Under the pieces are notes generated by a model, which did no database searches, was not told the origin of the DNA, and saw only the letters and a list, made by a program, of their open reading frames with translations. A stretch of DNA of 61,068 nucleotides. Source: Lachnospiraceae bacterium UBA7054. Lineage in GTDB: Bacteria; Bacillota; Clostridia; Lachnospirales; Lachnospiraceae. How positions within the stretch are numbered: position 1 is the first letter of the stretch; each line of letters starts with the position of its first letter. The position numbers and the translations under genes are program-made. Below, piece after piece: positions 31,831-40,972 of this stretch. The DNA is taken from positions 72,526-133,593 of the forward strand of contig DLAF01000011.1 of NCBI GenBank assembly GCA_002492725.1, written 5' to 3'.

Positions 31831-33513
31831 CTAATATTGTTTGGTTTTTCCTGCCAACTCTCTCATTTCTTCTGCATTTTGCAGCGCTGCTTCCGTAATT
31901 TGGTCTCCGCCCAACATTCTGGCCAGCTCTTTCACGCTCTCCTCCCCGGTAAGCTCCCGAATCCCGGTAAGAGACCTTCCCTTTGCCACCTGCTTCTCAA
32001 TCACAAAATGCGTATCCGCCATGGCGGCAATCTGCGGCAGATGGGTAATACAGATCAACTGGTGGCCCTTTCCCAAAATACCCATCTTTTCCGCGACCTT
32101 CCACGCCGTTCTGCCGCTGATCCCCGTGTCGATCTCATCAAAAATCAGCGTCTCGATCTCGTCTTTATCCGCAAGGACGGTCTTTAAAGCCAACATAATG
32201 CGCGAGAGCTCACCGCCGCTGGCGGTCTGTGAAAGGTCTTTTGGCGGTTCGCCGGGGTTTGTGGAAATCAGGAAACAAATCTGGTCATAGCCGTTTTCTC
32301 CTATATGATCCTCGTTCCCCTCCACACGGATCTCAAAGACTGCCTGTTCAAAATTCAAATCAAGCAACGCCTGCTGCATCTGTTTTGCCAGCGCTTCCGC
32401 GTTCTCACTGCGAATATCCGACAGTTCCCTGCACAAACGAAGCGCCTTTTTGCGCAAATCTTCCACCTGACTCGCAAGCTTTTCCCGATAGGCATCGTAA
32501 TCCCTGTATTTCTCTATGGTTTCCCGCATTTTCTTCTGATATGCCAAAATCTCTTCCACACAGCTTCCATATTTTGCCTTCAAATGATTGACAAGATTCA
32601 ACCGCGTCTCCGTTTGCTCAAAAGCTCCCCCGTCAAAAGAAAGCCCCGCAATATAAGCCGCCATTCCTCTGTTATAATCATTTAGGAGACTGTCAATGTC
32701 CAAAAGCTGCTTCTCATATTCCTGCAAAGTTTCATCATAAGCGGAAACGCTTTTGATTTCCCGAAGCGCCCTGCCGATTGCACTGCCCGCCCCATCGTTC
32801 TCATAGCCGCACAGTGCATGGGCTGCTGCTGCCGCCTCCTCAATCTTTCTGGCATGATTCATCTTTTGATAAGTTTTCTCTAACTCCTCATCTTCCCCTG
32901 GAACAAGGGCCGCTTCCTCAATCTCGGCACACTCAAACTCCGCCAGCGCACATTCCTTCCGTCTCGTCTCCTCATCCGTCTCGTTCTCCGTAAGTTCGCG
33001 CGCCGCCTCCCGATACTGTCGGTAAATCTCCTTGAGCGCCGCCTTTTTCTCCGCCAGGCTGCCGCCCGCGTAAACATCCAGGATCTCCAACTGCTTCGCC
33101 GTCTTTAAAAGAGACTGATGCTCATGCTGCCCGTGGATGTCGATCAAAATCTCCGCCAGCTGCTTGAGCTGTCTGGCTGTCACCGTTTCCCCGCAAACCT
33201 TGCATACACTACGGTTTTCCATGATCCTTCTCTGGAGGATGACACGATCCTCTTCCAGCGGCAGCTCCATCGCCTCTATGGCCTCTTTCTGGGCAGGCTC
33301 CTCCACCAAAAAGACAAGCTCCACCAGAGCGTACTCCGCCCCCGTACGGATCATTTCCCGATCAGCCTTTGCACCCAGCGCCAGATTGATGGAACCGATA
33401 ATTATGGATTTTCCCGCACCGGTCTCCCCGGTCAGGATATTGAGTCCCTTCCCGAACTGTACCTCCGCCTCATCTATGAGGGCTAAATTTTTCACATGTA
33501 AACTCTCAAGCAT
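31831..33513 (-). CDS. recN: DNA repair protein RecN
   Basis: SMC-like ATPase that acts early at double-strand breaks. At 560 residues it is full length. Walker A is GETGAGKSIIIGSINLALG near residue 30, a long coiled coil (~150-370) follows, and the C-terminal lobe has the ABC signature TASGGELSRIMLALK, Walker B TLIFDEIDTGISG and a D-loop. The N terminus MLESLHVKNLALIDEAEV is typical. It follows argR by 1 bp, so the two are translated together, in the conserved argR-recN-spoIVB order. Confidence 0.97.
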   Translation of the reverse strand: MLESLHVKNLALIDEAEVQFGKGLNILTGETGAGKSIIIGSINLALGAKADREMIRTGAEYALVELVFLVEEPAQKEAIEAMELPLEEDRVILQRRIMENRSVCKVCGETVTARQLKQLAEILIDIHGQHEHQSLLKTAKQLEILDVYAGGSLAEKKAALKEIYRQYREAARELTENETDEETRRKECALAEFECAEIEEAALVPGEDEELEKTYQKMNHARKIEEAAAAAHALCGYENDGAGSAIGRALREIKSVSAYDETLQEYEKQLLDIDSLLNDYNRGMAAYIAGLSFDGGAFEQTETRLNLVNHLKAKYGSCVEEILAYQKKMRETIEKYRDYDAYREKLASQVEDLRKKALRLCRELSDIRSENAEALAKQMQQALLDLNFEQAVFEIRVEGNEDHIGENGYDQICFLISTNPGEPPKDLSQTASGGELSRIMLALKTVLADKDEIETLIFDEIDTGISGRTAWKVAEKMGILGKGHQLICITHLPQIAAMADTHFVIEKQVAKGRSLTGIRELTGEESVKELARMLGGDQITEAALQNAEEMRELAGKTKQY

Positions 33514-33514
33514 A

Positions 33515-33964
33515 TTATCCTACCATCCTGCCGATCTTCTCCAGCACGATCTGCGCATCCTCCACGCTTCCCATCGCCATCATCACCGTATTATCCCCGG
33601 CGATGCAGCCCACCACTTCCTCGATTCTCATAGCATCTACAGCTGCCGCCACCGCCATGGCCATGCCCGGTACCGTCTTTAACACCAGGAGGTTTTGCGC
33701 AAGCGCCATGGAGACATAACCTTCCTTTAACACCCTGCCATACTTATCCCCCAGATGGGTCTCCTCCCCGTCAAAGGTCACATATTTTTGTCTTCCTCTG
33801 CCATTTGGTATCTTGGAAAGCTTTAACTCCCTGATATCTCTGGATACCGTTGCCTGTGTGACCTGGTAGCCTTCCTTCTGCAGGCGCTCCACCAGCTCCT
33901 CCTGCGTCTCCACCTCATACCGGGTGATCAGTTCTATGATCTTTTCCTGCCGCTTTTTCTTCAT
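33515..33964 (-). CDS. argR: Arginine repressor ArgR/AhrC
   Basis: Arginine-responsive transcription regulator that binds ARG boxes as a hexamer. The 149-residue protein has a winged helix N terminus (KKRQEKIIELITRYEVETQEELVERLQKEGYQVTQATVSRDIRELKL; key motif QATVSRDI) and a C-terminal oligomerisation and arginine-binding domain with GCIAGDNTVMM (Asp pair region). It lies between nadK and recN. A 69-bp gap precedes it after nadK. Normal length, no anomalies. Confidence 0.96.
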   Translation of the reverse strand: MKKKRQEKIIELITRYEVETQEELVERLQKEGYQVTQATVSRDIRELKLSKIPNGRGRQKYVTFDGEETHLGDKYGRVLKEGYVSMALAQNLLVLKTVPGMAMAVAAAVDAMRIEEVVGCIAGDNTVMMAMGSVEDAQIVLEKIGRMVG

Positions 33965-34033
33965 TCCCTATCTTGATCCTTTACTCTGCGCGCTCATTTT
34001 GTTCTGCTTTCATCCATTATTTTGCTCTGCAGT

Positions 34034-34870
34034 TCATACATCACTCATTTTCTTGTGCAGTACCGTCAAAAAGCTTTCCGTATTCAGTCTCAGGATTCCT
34101 GTGGTCTTATCCGCCCGCCTGATCACAAGACGGTCTCCGGTACGCATCGAGACTTTATGGCTGCCGTCAAAATTCGCTTCCACCGTCTGTTCCCGGCCGT
34201 CCTTTCCCAGCGGAATCTCCACACTGATCTCATCCTCCGGAGAAAACACAATGCTGCGCGTATTCAGCGTATGGGGACAAATCGGCGTCAAAAGCAGCAG
34301 ATTTGCCGAAGGTTCCACGATAGGTCCTCCGGCCGAGAGATTGTAGCCGGTGGAACCGGTGGGCGTTGCCACGATCACGCCGTCCGCACAGTAACCCTTT
34401 AAAAACAGACCGTTCACACAGATGCGAACATTTACGATCTGCAAAGAACCACAGCGGGAAATCACGATATCGTTTAGGGCATACTGCTCTTCCTTTCTCC
34501 CGTCCGTATAAAGTCTGCCGGAAAGCATCATCCGCTCCTCCCGCACGAACTCGTCCGCGAGAAGCCTGTCAAGCGCTTCCTCCACGGCTGCGCTCTCCAC
34601 TTCCGCCAAATATCCCAGCGTACCCAGATTGATCCCCAGCAAAGGAAGCTCCCCGTCCATCATATTTCTTGCCGCCCGCAGCAGCGTGCCGTCTCCGCCC
34701 AGCACCAGGGCACAGTCTGCCTCCTTTTTCTTGCAGTCGAAAGACACCTGTCTTTCATGATTGACACAGATGGCCCTTCCGCCATGTTTCTCGATATAAT
34801 CGACGATCCGGGCCGTAATGACGCCCTGTGGATCCTTCACCTCGTTGGTGATCAGATAAAAGTTTTTCAT
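34034..34870 (-). CDS. nadK: NAD kinase
   Basis: Phosphorylates NAD to NADP. The 278-residue protein contains the catalytic and nucleotide-binding GGDGT motif (LVLGGDGTLLRAARNM) at about residues 57-72, NLGTLGYLAEV, and TPTGSTGYNLSAGGPIVEPS near residue 170, all hallmarks of the NadK fold. It begins 5 bp after the tlyA stop and belongs to the tlyA-nadK-argR-recN segment. Length and motif set are normal. Confidence 0.96.
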   Translation of the reverse strand: MKNFYLITNEVKDPQGVITARIVDYIEKHGGRAICVNHERQVSFDCKKKEADCALVLGGDGTLLRAARNMMDGELPLLGINLGTLGYLAEVESAAVEEALDRLLADEFVREERMMLSGRLYTDGRKEEQYALNDIVISRCGSLQIVNVRICVNGLFLKGYCADGVIVATPTGSTGYNLSAGGPIVEPSANLLLLTPICPHTLNTRSIVFSPEDEISVEIPLGKDGREQTVEANFDGSHKVSMRTGDRLVIRRADKTTGILRLNTESFLTVLHKKMSDV

Positions 34871-34875
34871 CCGCC

Positions 34876-35694
34876 CTATGCCTCGTCAAGCGCCCTGTGC
34901 GCTTCCTCAACGACCGCCTCAATCAAAGCCGCCCGTTCCGTATTCCCGGCCGGCTCCTCCGCGCTCTTTTCTATCCACATCAGATATTCGATATTGCCCT
35001 CCGGGCCTTTGATCGGCGAGTAGGTCAGACCTTTTACCGAAAAACCAATCTTTTCCGCATAGTCCGTCACCGCCCGCATCACCTCTGCATGTACTTTCTG
35101 ATCACGCACGACGCCCTTCTTGCCGACCTTCTCCCGCCCCGCTTCAAACTGGGGTTTGATCAGACAGACCATTTCCCCCTGCATGCGCAAAAGCGCCCTC
35201 GCCGGAGGCAGGATCTTTGTGAGAGAAATGAAAGAGACATCTACCGAGGCAAAATCAACGGGCTCCGAAATCTGCTCGTCCGTCACATAGCGGAAATTCG
35301 TCTTCTCCATACAGACCACCCGCTCGTCGCACCGAAGCTTCCAGTCGAGCTGCCCGTGTCCCACGTCAATGGCATACACCTTCCCCGCGCCGTTTTGCAG
35401 CATGCAATCCGTGAAACCGCCTGTGGAGGCGCCGATATCCATGCACACGCTGTCTGTCAGGGTGATGGGAAATTCCTGCAGGGCACGCTCCAATTTCAGC
35501 CCTCCCCTGCTCACATAGGGAATCGGCTTCCCCTTTACCTCAATCTTTATCTTACTCTCGTCAAACTGCGCCCCGGCCTTGTCCTCCCTCTGGTTATCCA
35601 CAAACACGCTGCCTGCCATGAGAAGCGCCTTTGCTTTCTCCCTGGAAGGCGCATACCCTTGTCTGACTAAGATTACATCCAATCGTTCCTTCAT
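34876..35694 (-). CDS. tlyA: TlyA family rRNA 2'-O-methyltransferase / hemolysin-like
   Basis: The 272-residue protein has an N-terminal S4 RNA-binding domain (KERLDVILVRQGYAPSREKAKALLMAGSVFV) and a C-terminal FtsJ-type methyltransferase domain with the SAM motif CMDIGASTGGFTDCMLQNGA and the KDxE-like set. TlyA methylates cytidines in 16S and 23S rRNA in mycobacteria; the clostridial target is inferred. The start at 35694 fits the family; an earlier ATG (35724) overlaps the end of dxs and has no proper ribosome-binding site. Conserved order dxs-tlyA. Confidence 0.92.
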   Translation of the reverse strand: MKERLDVILVRQGYAPSREKAKALLMAGSVFVDNQREDKAGAQFDESKIKIEVKGKPIPYVSRGGLKLERALQEFPITLTDSVCMDIGASTGGFTDCMLQNGAGKVYAIDVGHGQLDWKLRCDERVVCMEKTNFRYVTDEQISEPVDFASVDVSFISLTKILPPARALLRMQGEMVCLIKPQFEAGREKVGKKGVVRDQKVHAEVMRAVTDYAEKIGFSVKGLTYSPIKGPEGNIEYLMWIEKSAEEPAGNTERAALIEAVVEEAHRALDEA

Positions 35695-35720
35695 AATCGC
35701 CGCATCTCCCGGCTGCCCGC

Positions 35721-37616
35721 TCATCCTTTTTTGTTCTGTTTTGTTCTGTCCGTAATCGCACGGTAAGCTGAGGCGACCTTCTCCTCCACTGACGCCGCAT
35801 CGATTCCGACCTCCTGCTTCAAAAGCTCCACATTACCGTGTTCCACATACTCGTCGGGAATCGCGATCGTCAAAACGTCCGCCGCTTCTTCCAGGGCATC
35901 CACATAGGCCCTCACCCGTTCGCCGAACCCGCCGCTTGCCACATTTTCCTCCATCGTAACGATAAGGCGGTTTTCTTTACTTAGTTTCGCGATCAGCGCT
36001 TCGTCAATCGGCTTTACGAAGCGCGCATTCACCAATGAGCAGGCGATTCCTTTTTCTTTCAATCTGTCCCTTACGGTAAGAGCCACCTTCACCATACTGC
36101 CCACCGCAAGCAAAGCGACCTCCCCTTCCTCATAGATCACTTCGCTTTTGCCGTAGACGATGGGTTCCCGATACTCCTTAAGCCCGTCAAAAGCCTCTCC
36201 TCTGGGATAACGGATCGCCACAGGGCCGCCAAACTCTACGGCATACTTGATCATATCGGAAAGCTCCCACTTATTCTTTGGAGCCAAAATATGCATATTC
36301 GGAATGGAGGAAAGATAAGAGAGGTCGAACAGCCCCTGATGCGTCTCCCCGTCGCTTCCCACCAATCCTGCCCTGTCGATGCAAAAAACCACCGGCAGAT
36401 TCTGGATACAGACGTCGTGCAGAATCTGGTCATAGGCCCGCTGCAGGAAAGAAGAATAAATTGCCACAATAGGCTTTAGCCCTCCCGCCGCCAGTCCCGC
36501 CGCAAAGGTCACGGCGTGTTCCTCCGCAATTCCCACATCAAAGAAGCGTTCCGGATACATATTGCGGAACCGCTTTAAGCCCGTGCCATCCGGCATGGCC
36601 GCCGTAATTGCCACCACCTTCTCGTCCCGCTGTCCCAGTTTGCACATGACGGTGGAAAAGATATCCGTGTAATTCGCCTTGGTTCTGGGAGCGCTGGGAA
36701 TCCCCGTTTCAATGTCAAAAGGCTCTGCTCCATGAAATCTGGCAGGATGACGCTCCGCCGGCAGATATCCCTTGCCCTTTTTTGTGATAACATGGACAAG
36801 AACCGCCTTCTTGACCTTTTTTGCCTCCTTAAAGATATGTACCATCTCCTGAATATTATGGCCATCCACAGGACCGAGGTAGGTGATCCCCATATCCTCA
36901 AAGAACATGCCGGGCACGACCAGCTGTTTAAAGCTGCTCTTGGCCCGCCTGATCTGACTCACCACCTTATCCCCGTAACCCGGCCTGCCCCGGAGAGATT
37001 TATAGATCTCCGCCTTCAGGTCCAGATACATGTTGGCCGTCCTGATGTTATTCAGATATTTGGAAACGCCGCCCACATTCTCAGAAATGGACATATTGTT
37101 GTCATTTAATACGATAATGAAATTAGTCTCCAGACGGGAGGCATTGTTGAGCGCCTCATATGCCATACCGCCGGTCAGTGACCCGTCCCCGATCACGGAA
37201 ACAATGGTATTTTGGCCGCCTTGGATATCTCTTGCCTTGACCATGCCAAGTCCCGCCGAGATGGAGGTAGAGCTGTGTCCCGTATCAAAGCAGTCGCAAT
37301 CGCTCTCTTTGCGCTTGGGAAACCCGCTGATTCCGCCAAATTTGCGCAGATTCACAAAGCCGTCCCGGCGGCCTGTCAGGATCTTGTGCGTGTAGGATTG
37401 ATGCCCCACATCCCAAATGAGTTTATCTTCCGGAAGATCCAGAAACAAATGAAGCGCCATCGTAAGCTCCACCGCCCCCAGGTTCGACCCCAAATGACCT
37501 CCCGTTACGCTGATGGATTCAATCAAAAACTGCCTGATCTCCTCCGCAAGCACCCCGTAGTCCTCCGGCGCAATCTGCTTAATATCGTTCGTCTGCGTTA
37601 TCTGTTCCAGTAGCAT
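35721..37616 (-). CDS. dxs: 1-deoxy-D-xylulose-5-phosphate synthase
   Basis: Thiamine-diphosphate enzyme joining pyruvate and glyceraldehyde 3-phosphate, first step of the MEP isoprenoid pathway. The 631-residue protein has the ThDP motif GDGSLTGGMAYEALNN at about residues 148-163, GHQSYTHKILTGR near residue 75, and the transketolase pyrimidine domain with DVGIAEEHAVTFAAGLA near residue 370. It follows ispA by 12 bp, linking two isoprenoid steps in one operon. Full length. Confidence 0.97.
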   Translation of the reverse strand: MLLEQITQTNDIKQIAPEDYGVLAEEIRQFLIESISVTGGHLGSNLGAVELTMALHLFLDLPEDKLIWDVGHQSYTHKILTGRRDGFVNLRKFGGISGFPKRKESDCDCFDTGHSSTSISAGLGMVKARDIQGGQNTIVSVIGDGSLTGGMAYEALNNASRLETNFIIVLNDNNMSISENVGGVSKYLNNIRTANMYLDLKAEIYKSLRGRPGYGDKVVSQIRRAKSSFKQLVVPGMFFEDMGITYLGPVDGHNIQEMVHIFKEAKKVKKAVLVHVITKKGKGYLPAERHPARFHGAEPFDIETGIPSAPRTKANYTDIFSTVMCKLGQRDEKVVAITAAMPDGTGLKRFRNMYPERFFDVGIAEEHAVTFAAGLAAGGLKPIVAIYSSFLQRAYDQILHDVCIQNLPVVFCIDRAGLVGSDGETHQGLFDLSYLSSIPNMHILAPKNKWELSDMIKYAVEFGGPVAIRYPRGEAFDGLKEYREPIVYGKSEVIYEEGEVALLAVGSMVKVALTVRDRLKEKGIACSLVNARFVKPIDEALIAKLSKENRLIVTMEENVASGGFGERVRAYVDALEEAADVLTIAIPDEYVEHGNVELLKQEVGIDAASVEEKVASAYRAITDRTKQNKKG

Positions 37617-37628
37617 ATCGTACGCCCC

Positions 37629-38588
37629 TTACTTTTCTCTGTTGATCAACCGCTCCACCAAGGTCTCCAAAATTGCGTTTTCCCGCGGGAACGATCTAAG
37701 AATGTCCACAGCCTCCACGGACAGCTTACTCACCTGCTTTTTTGACTCCTCCAAACCATGCAGCGTCACATAGGTGAGTTTGTGATTCTTTTCATCGCTC
37801 CCGGTCGGCTTACCAAGCACTTCAAGACTGCTCGTAACATCCAGGATATCGTCCTGGATCTGAAAGGCAACACCGATATTTTCCGCACATTTTGTAAGCT
37901 GTGCCACTGCCTTTTCGTCCGCTCCCGCAAGGACGGCCCCAATGGTCATCGCCGCCTGGATCAGCGCCGCAGTCTTATTTTTGTGTATATAAAGAAGCGT
38001 TTCCTCCGTCGGCACCGCCCCCGGCTTCTCCGCCAGCAAGTCTGCGCACTGGCCGCCGACCATGCCATAAACGCCGGCTCTTCGCCCTAAAAAATTCATG
38101 GCGCATTCCACCCGCTGATAATCTTCTATTGTCACCGCTTTTCCAAATGCGCGCATCGCCGTCTCATAAGCATAATTTAAGAGGCCGTCCCCTGCGATCA
38201 CAGCAATATCCTCCCCGTAAACCACATGGGTCGTCTTCCGTCCTCTGCGGTAATCGTCATTGTCCAGAGCCGGAAGATCGTCATGGATCAGGGAATAGGT
38301 ATGAATAAACTCTATCGCCGCCATAAAGGGAGGCAGTGCCCCTATTGTGGAGGGCCCGGGCACTTCGGTAAAATCCGTCCGCCACACTTCACTTTCTTTT
38401 GCAAACAGTGCGGCGCTCTCCGCCATCAGGATCGGGCGCAGCCTCTTTCCGCCCGCCGACACGGCATACCGCATGGCCTCCAACACGATGCGCTGCTCTC
38501 CCTCGGCTTTCGGCAGATACGTTTCCAGTATTTCCTCTACCAGGTTCTTTCTTTTCTCCAGTTCCCCGTCAAAATTCATCCAGTCCAC
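37629..38588 (-). CDS. ispA: Polyprenyl synthetase (farnesyl diphosphate synthase, IspA type)
   Basis: Condenses isopentenyl diphosphate with allylic diphosphates to make farnesyl diphosphate. The 319-residue protein has the first Asp-rich motif LIHDDLPALDNDDYRRGRKT (~95-114) and the second as FQIQDDILDV (~232-241). GKRLRP, near residue 52, binds diphosphate. It begins with GTG at 38588 (AGGA 4 nt upstream) or ATG at 38579; both overlap the end of xseB, which suggests translational coupling. Sits between xseB and dxs, the conserved order. Confidence 0.95.
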   Translation of the reverse strand: MDWMNFDGELEKRKNLVEEILETYLPKAEGEQRIVLEAMRYAVSAGGKRLRPILMAESAALFAKESEVWRTDFTEVPGPSTIGALPPFMAAIEFIHTYSLIHDDLPALDNDDYRRGRKTTHVVYGEDIAVIAGDGLLNYAYETAMRAFGKAVTIEDYQRVECAMNFLGRRAGVYGMVGGQCADLLAEKPGAVPTEETLLYIHKNKTAALIQAAMTIGAVLAGADEKAVAQLTKCAENIGVAFQIQDDILDVTSSLEVLGKPTGSDEKNHKLTYVTLHGLEESKKQVSKLSVEAVDILRSFPRENAILETLVERLINREK

Positions 38589-38829
38589 CGTCCTCGTTGA
38601 TCTTTAACACCTTTTTCTCTACCTGGTCAATGGTCGCATTACAGTGCGCAAGAAGCGCCATCCCTTTGTTATATTGTGTAAAAGATTCCTCCAGCGTAAT
38701 CTCCTCCGTCTCCAGACGGCTGATTACTTCCTCGATCTGTGCATAGGCTTCCTCCAAAGATAACGCCTGTTCTTTTTCTTCTGATCCTTCCTTTTCCTTA
38801 GCCATCCGCTGCTTCTCCCCGTCTTCCAT
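38569..38829 (-). CDS. xseB: Exodeoxyribonuclease VII small subunit
   Basis: Small subunit that joins XseA to form exonuclease VII, which degrades single-stranded DNA. The conserved core LSLEEAYAQIEEVISRLETEEITLEESFTQYNKGM lies at about residues 23-58 (key residues in the LEE and LEESF motifs). An N-terminal 20 residues are Lys/Glu-rich and extend a little beyond the usual length; ATG at 38805 is an alternative start. Overlaps ispA by 20 bp. Confidence 0.93.
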   Translation of the reverse strand: MEDGEKQRMAKEKEGSEEKEQALSLEEAYAQIEEVISRLETEEITLEESFTQYNKGMALLAHCNATIDQVEKKVLKINEDGGLDEF

Positions 38830-38848
38830 CCACTGTCCCCGCCGTTAT

Positions 38849-40060
38849 TTAGTCCTCCCACAGACGGCTTTCCTTTTCCGTCACGCAGGCCAGGAGCCTT
38901 CCGTCTTTCACATAGACGCTGATTTCTTCCCCCACAGCCACCTGCTCCACGGAAGAAATTGTTTTCCCGCAAGCATCCGACGCATAGGCATACCCCTGAC
39001 TCAGTTTATCTAAAGGAGAAAGCCCCTTCATCTGCTCCGCATAGAGCGCCAGCCTGTGCCTTACTCCCTGCATCCGCCCCGCCATAGCCGCCTGAAGGCG
39101 TTCCTCAAAGGAAAGTGCCTGCGTCTTTTTCATGCGCAGCATCGAGAGCGGACTCGCATATTTGAGCCGCACGCCGTACTGTTCGGCCCTATTCCTGTAA
39201 TTGCGGATCGTTCTTTCGCACAGATGCCGCATCGTGTAAGCATATTCCTCCATCCGATCCGTAAGCTGTGCGAAATCGCAGACTGCAAGCTCCGCCGCCG
39301 CAGAGGGAGTCGGCGCCCGCAAATCGGCCACAAAATCCGCTATCGTTACATCCGTCTCATGCCCTACCGCCGAGATGATTGGAATCGTACAGTCAAAGAT
39401 AGCCTGCGCCACCGCTTCCTCATTAAAGGCCCAGAGATCCTCGATCGAACCGCCTCCCCTTCCCACGATGATCACATCCACCTGCTGCCTCTCCATGGCG
39501 CGGATGCCATTTATGATACTGGGCACCGCTGCCTCCCCCTGCACGATTGCCGGGTAGAGGATAATCTGCACATAGGGATTCCTGCGGGAGGCCACATTTA
39601 TGATATCCCGCACTGCCGCCCCCGTCTGTGCCGTCACCACCCCAAGCCTTCTCACATAGCGGGGGATTGGCTGTTTATACTGTTCGGCAAACATCCCCCT
39701 CTCCGCAAGTTCTGTTTTCAAGCGCTCATATCTCTCATACAGCGCACCGATGCCATCCAGCTCAATCTGTCTGGCGTAGAGCTGATATTTTCCATCCCGT
39801 TCGTAGACATCCACCGTACCGCTCGCGACAACCTGCTGCCCCTCCGTCATGCGAAAGGGAAGCCCTCCTCTGTCCGAGGAAAACATAACACATGATATTG
39901 CACTTTTGGCATCCTTCAGCGTAAAATAAATATGACCGGAGGTATGATACTTGCAGTTGCTGACTTCCCCCCGGATGCGCACTTTCTGCAGCATAAAATC
40001 CTGCGTAAACATATTTTTGATATAGGAATTGACCTGTGCAACCGTGTATATGTTCTGCAT
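38849..40060 (-). CDS. xseA: Exodeoxyribonuclease VII large subunit
   Basis: Catalytic subunit of exonuclease VII. The 403-residue protein has an N-terminal OB fold (VAQVNSYIKNMFTQDFMLQKVRIRGEVSN, key pattern GEVSN) and the catalytic region with VVTAQTGAAVRDIINVASRRNP and VDVIIVGRGGGSIEDLWAFNEEAVA (GRGGGSxEDLW signature near residue 190). Coiled-coil helices follow. It is followed by xseB and preceded by nusB, as in Bacillus apart from the missing folD. Confidence 0.97.
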   Translation of the reverse strand: MQNIYTVAQVNSYIKNMFTQDFMLQKVRIRGEVSNCKYHTSGHIYFTLKDAKSAISCVMFSSDRGGLPFRMTEGQQVVASGTVDVYERDGKYQLYARQIELDGIGALYERYERLKTELAERGMFAEQYKQPIPRYVRRLGVVTAQTGAAVRDIINVASRRNPYVQIILYPAIVQGEAAVPSIINGIRAMERQQVDVIIVGRGGGSIEDLWAFNEEAVAQAIFDCTIPIISAVGHETDVTIADFVADLRAPTPSAAAELAVCDFAQLTDRMEEYAYTMRHLCERTIRNYRNRAEQYGVRLKYASPLSMLRMKKTQALSFEERLQAAMAGRMQGVRHRLALYAEQMKGLSPLDKLSQGYAYASDACGKTISSVEQVAVGEEISVYVKDGRLLACVTEKESRLWED

Positions 40061-40068
40061 ACCGCTCC

Positions 40069-40464
40069 TTATGCAAATTTGGCCAGAACGCCGTTCACAA
40101 AGCCGAAGGAAGCATCCTGCCCGAATTTCTTGGCAAGCTCCACCGCCTCGTTGATTGCGACGCTGGTGGGAACATCCTCGTCATAACAAATCTCGTAGAC
40201 CGCCAGCCGCAGGATCGTCAGATCCACTTTACTCATCCTGCCGGTATCCCACCCCTGCGCTTTCTCATTCAGCTGGGAATCGATCTCAGACAATTTCTCA
40301 GAAATTTTATGATACTTATTGGAAACATAGACGGCATCTTCGTCTTTCGCGGCGCCCTCTTCCTCAAAGAACAGTTTCTCCTGCTCTGTCATATCTTCCA
40401 CTGCGTTAAATTCCACCCGGAACAACAGCTTAAAGATCTGTTCCCGCAATTCTCTTCTGCTCAT
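40069..40464 (-). CDS. nusB: Transcription antitermination protein NusB
   Basis: All-helical RNA-binding protein that works with NusE (S10) in rRNA antitermination. The 131-residue protein starts MSRRELREQIFKLLFRVEFN and has the family's C-terminal pattern LRLAVYEICYDEDVPTSVAINEAVELAKKFG near residues 86-115. It is 15 bp after asp23 and 8 bp before xseA. Confidence 0.95.
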   Translation of the reverse strand: MSRRELREQIFKLLFRVEFNAVEDMTEQEKLFFEEEGAAKDEDAVYVSNKYHKISEKLSEIDSQLNEKAQGWDTGRMSKVDLTILRLAVYEICYDEDVPTSVAINEAVELAKKFGQDASFGFVNGVLAKFA

Positions 40465-40479
40465 AACCAGCCACTCGTC

Positions 40480-40869
40480 CTATTTTTCTCTCGTCACGTT
40501 GATTCCGGCAATGCGGATATTTACATCCTGCACTTCCAAACCCGTCATATTCTCAATCGCATTTTTTACCTTTGTCTGCACCTTTTGGCAGGTAGCCGGG
40601 ATATTGTAGCCGTACTCCATGACGACGGCAAGTTCCGCCTTCACCTTGCCGTCTGATACCTCTACTCTGGCTCCTCTGGAAAGGCCTCTGACACCCACCC
40701 GGCTCAAAAGCTCATTGGTGAGATTTCCCGCCATGGCTGCAATCCCCTCCACTTCCGTGGCTGCGAGCGCGGCGATCATCGCCACCACATCGTCAGCGAT
40801 CCTGACCGTGCCGGCTCTTTCCGCCTGTAATTCATATCCGTTCTTTTCCGCTCCCTGTTCCATGCTCAT
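40480..40869 (-). CDS. Asp23/Gls24 family envelope stress protein (YqhY-like)
   Basis: A 129-residue Asp23/Gls24 family protein, equivalent in position to yqhY of Bacillus. Conserved features are GTVRIADDVVAMIAALAATEVEGIAAM near residues 20-46 and VAVMEYGYNIPATCQKVQTKVKNAIENMTGL in the C-terminal half. YqhY is linked to control of fatty-acid synthesis and Asp23 to cell-envelope stress. It leads the asp23-nusB-xseA-xseB-ispA-dxs operon and has its own promoter. The accB/accC genes seen upstream of it in Bacillus are absent here. Confidence 0.92.
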   Translation of the reverse strand: MSMEQGAEKNGYELQAERAGTVRIADDVVAMIAALAATEVEGIAAMAGNLTNELLSRVGVRGLSRGARVEVSDGKVKAELAVVMEYGYNIPATCQKVQTKVKNAIENMTGLEVQDVNIRIAGINVTREK

Positions 40870-40904
40870 CCCACGTCCTCCTCAATGTTTGGCTTAATGG
40901 TTTC

Positions 40905-40933
40905 AGTATATCAAAATTTCTTTTTTTTGCCTA
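40905..40933 (-). promoter_or_regulatory. Promoter of the asp23-nusB-isoprenoid operon
   Basis: TAGGCA (40928-40933), 17-bp A/T-rich spacer, TATACT (40905-40910), about 35 bp before the asp23 start. A hairpin at 40942-40971 (CCGTCC/GGACGG around CCC-GCAA-GGG) follows the upstream transglutaminase-like gene, without a U-tract. Confidence 0.55.
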
Positions 40934-40972
40934 GCCCTATTCCGTCCATCCCCTTGCGGGCGAAAGGACGGC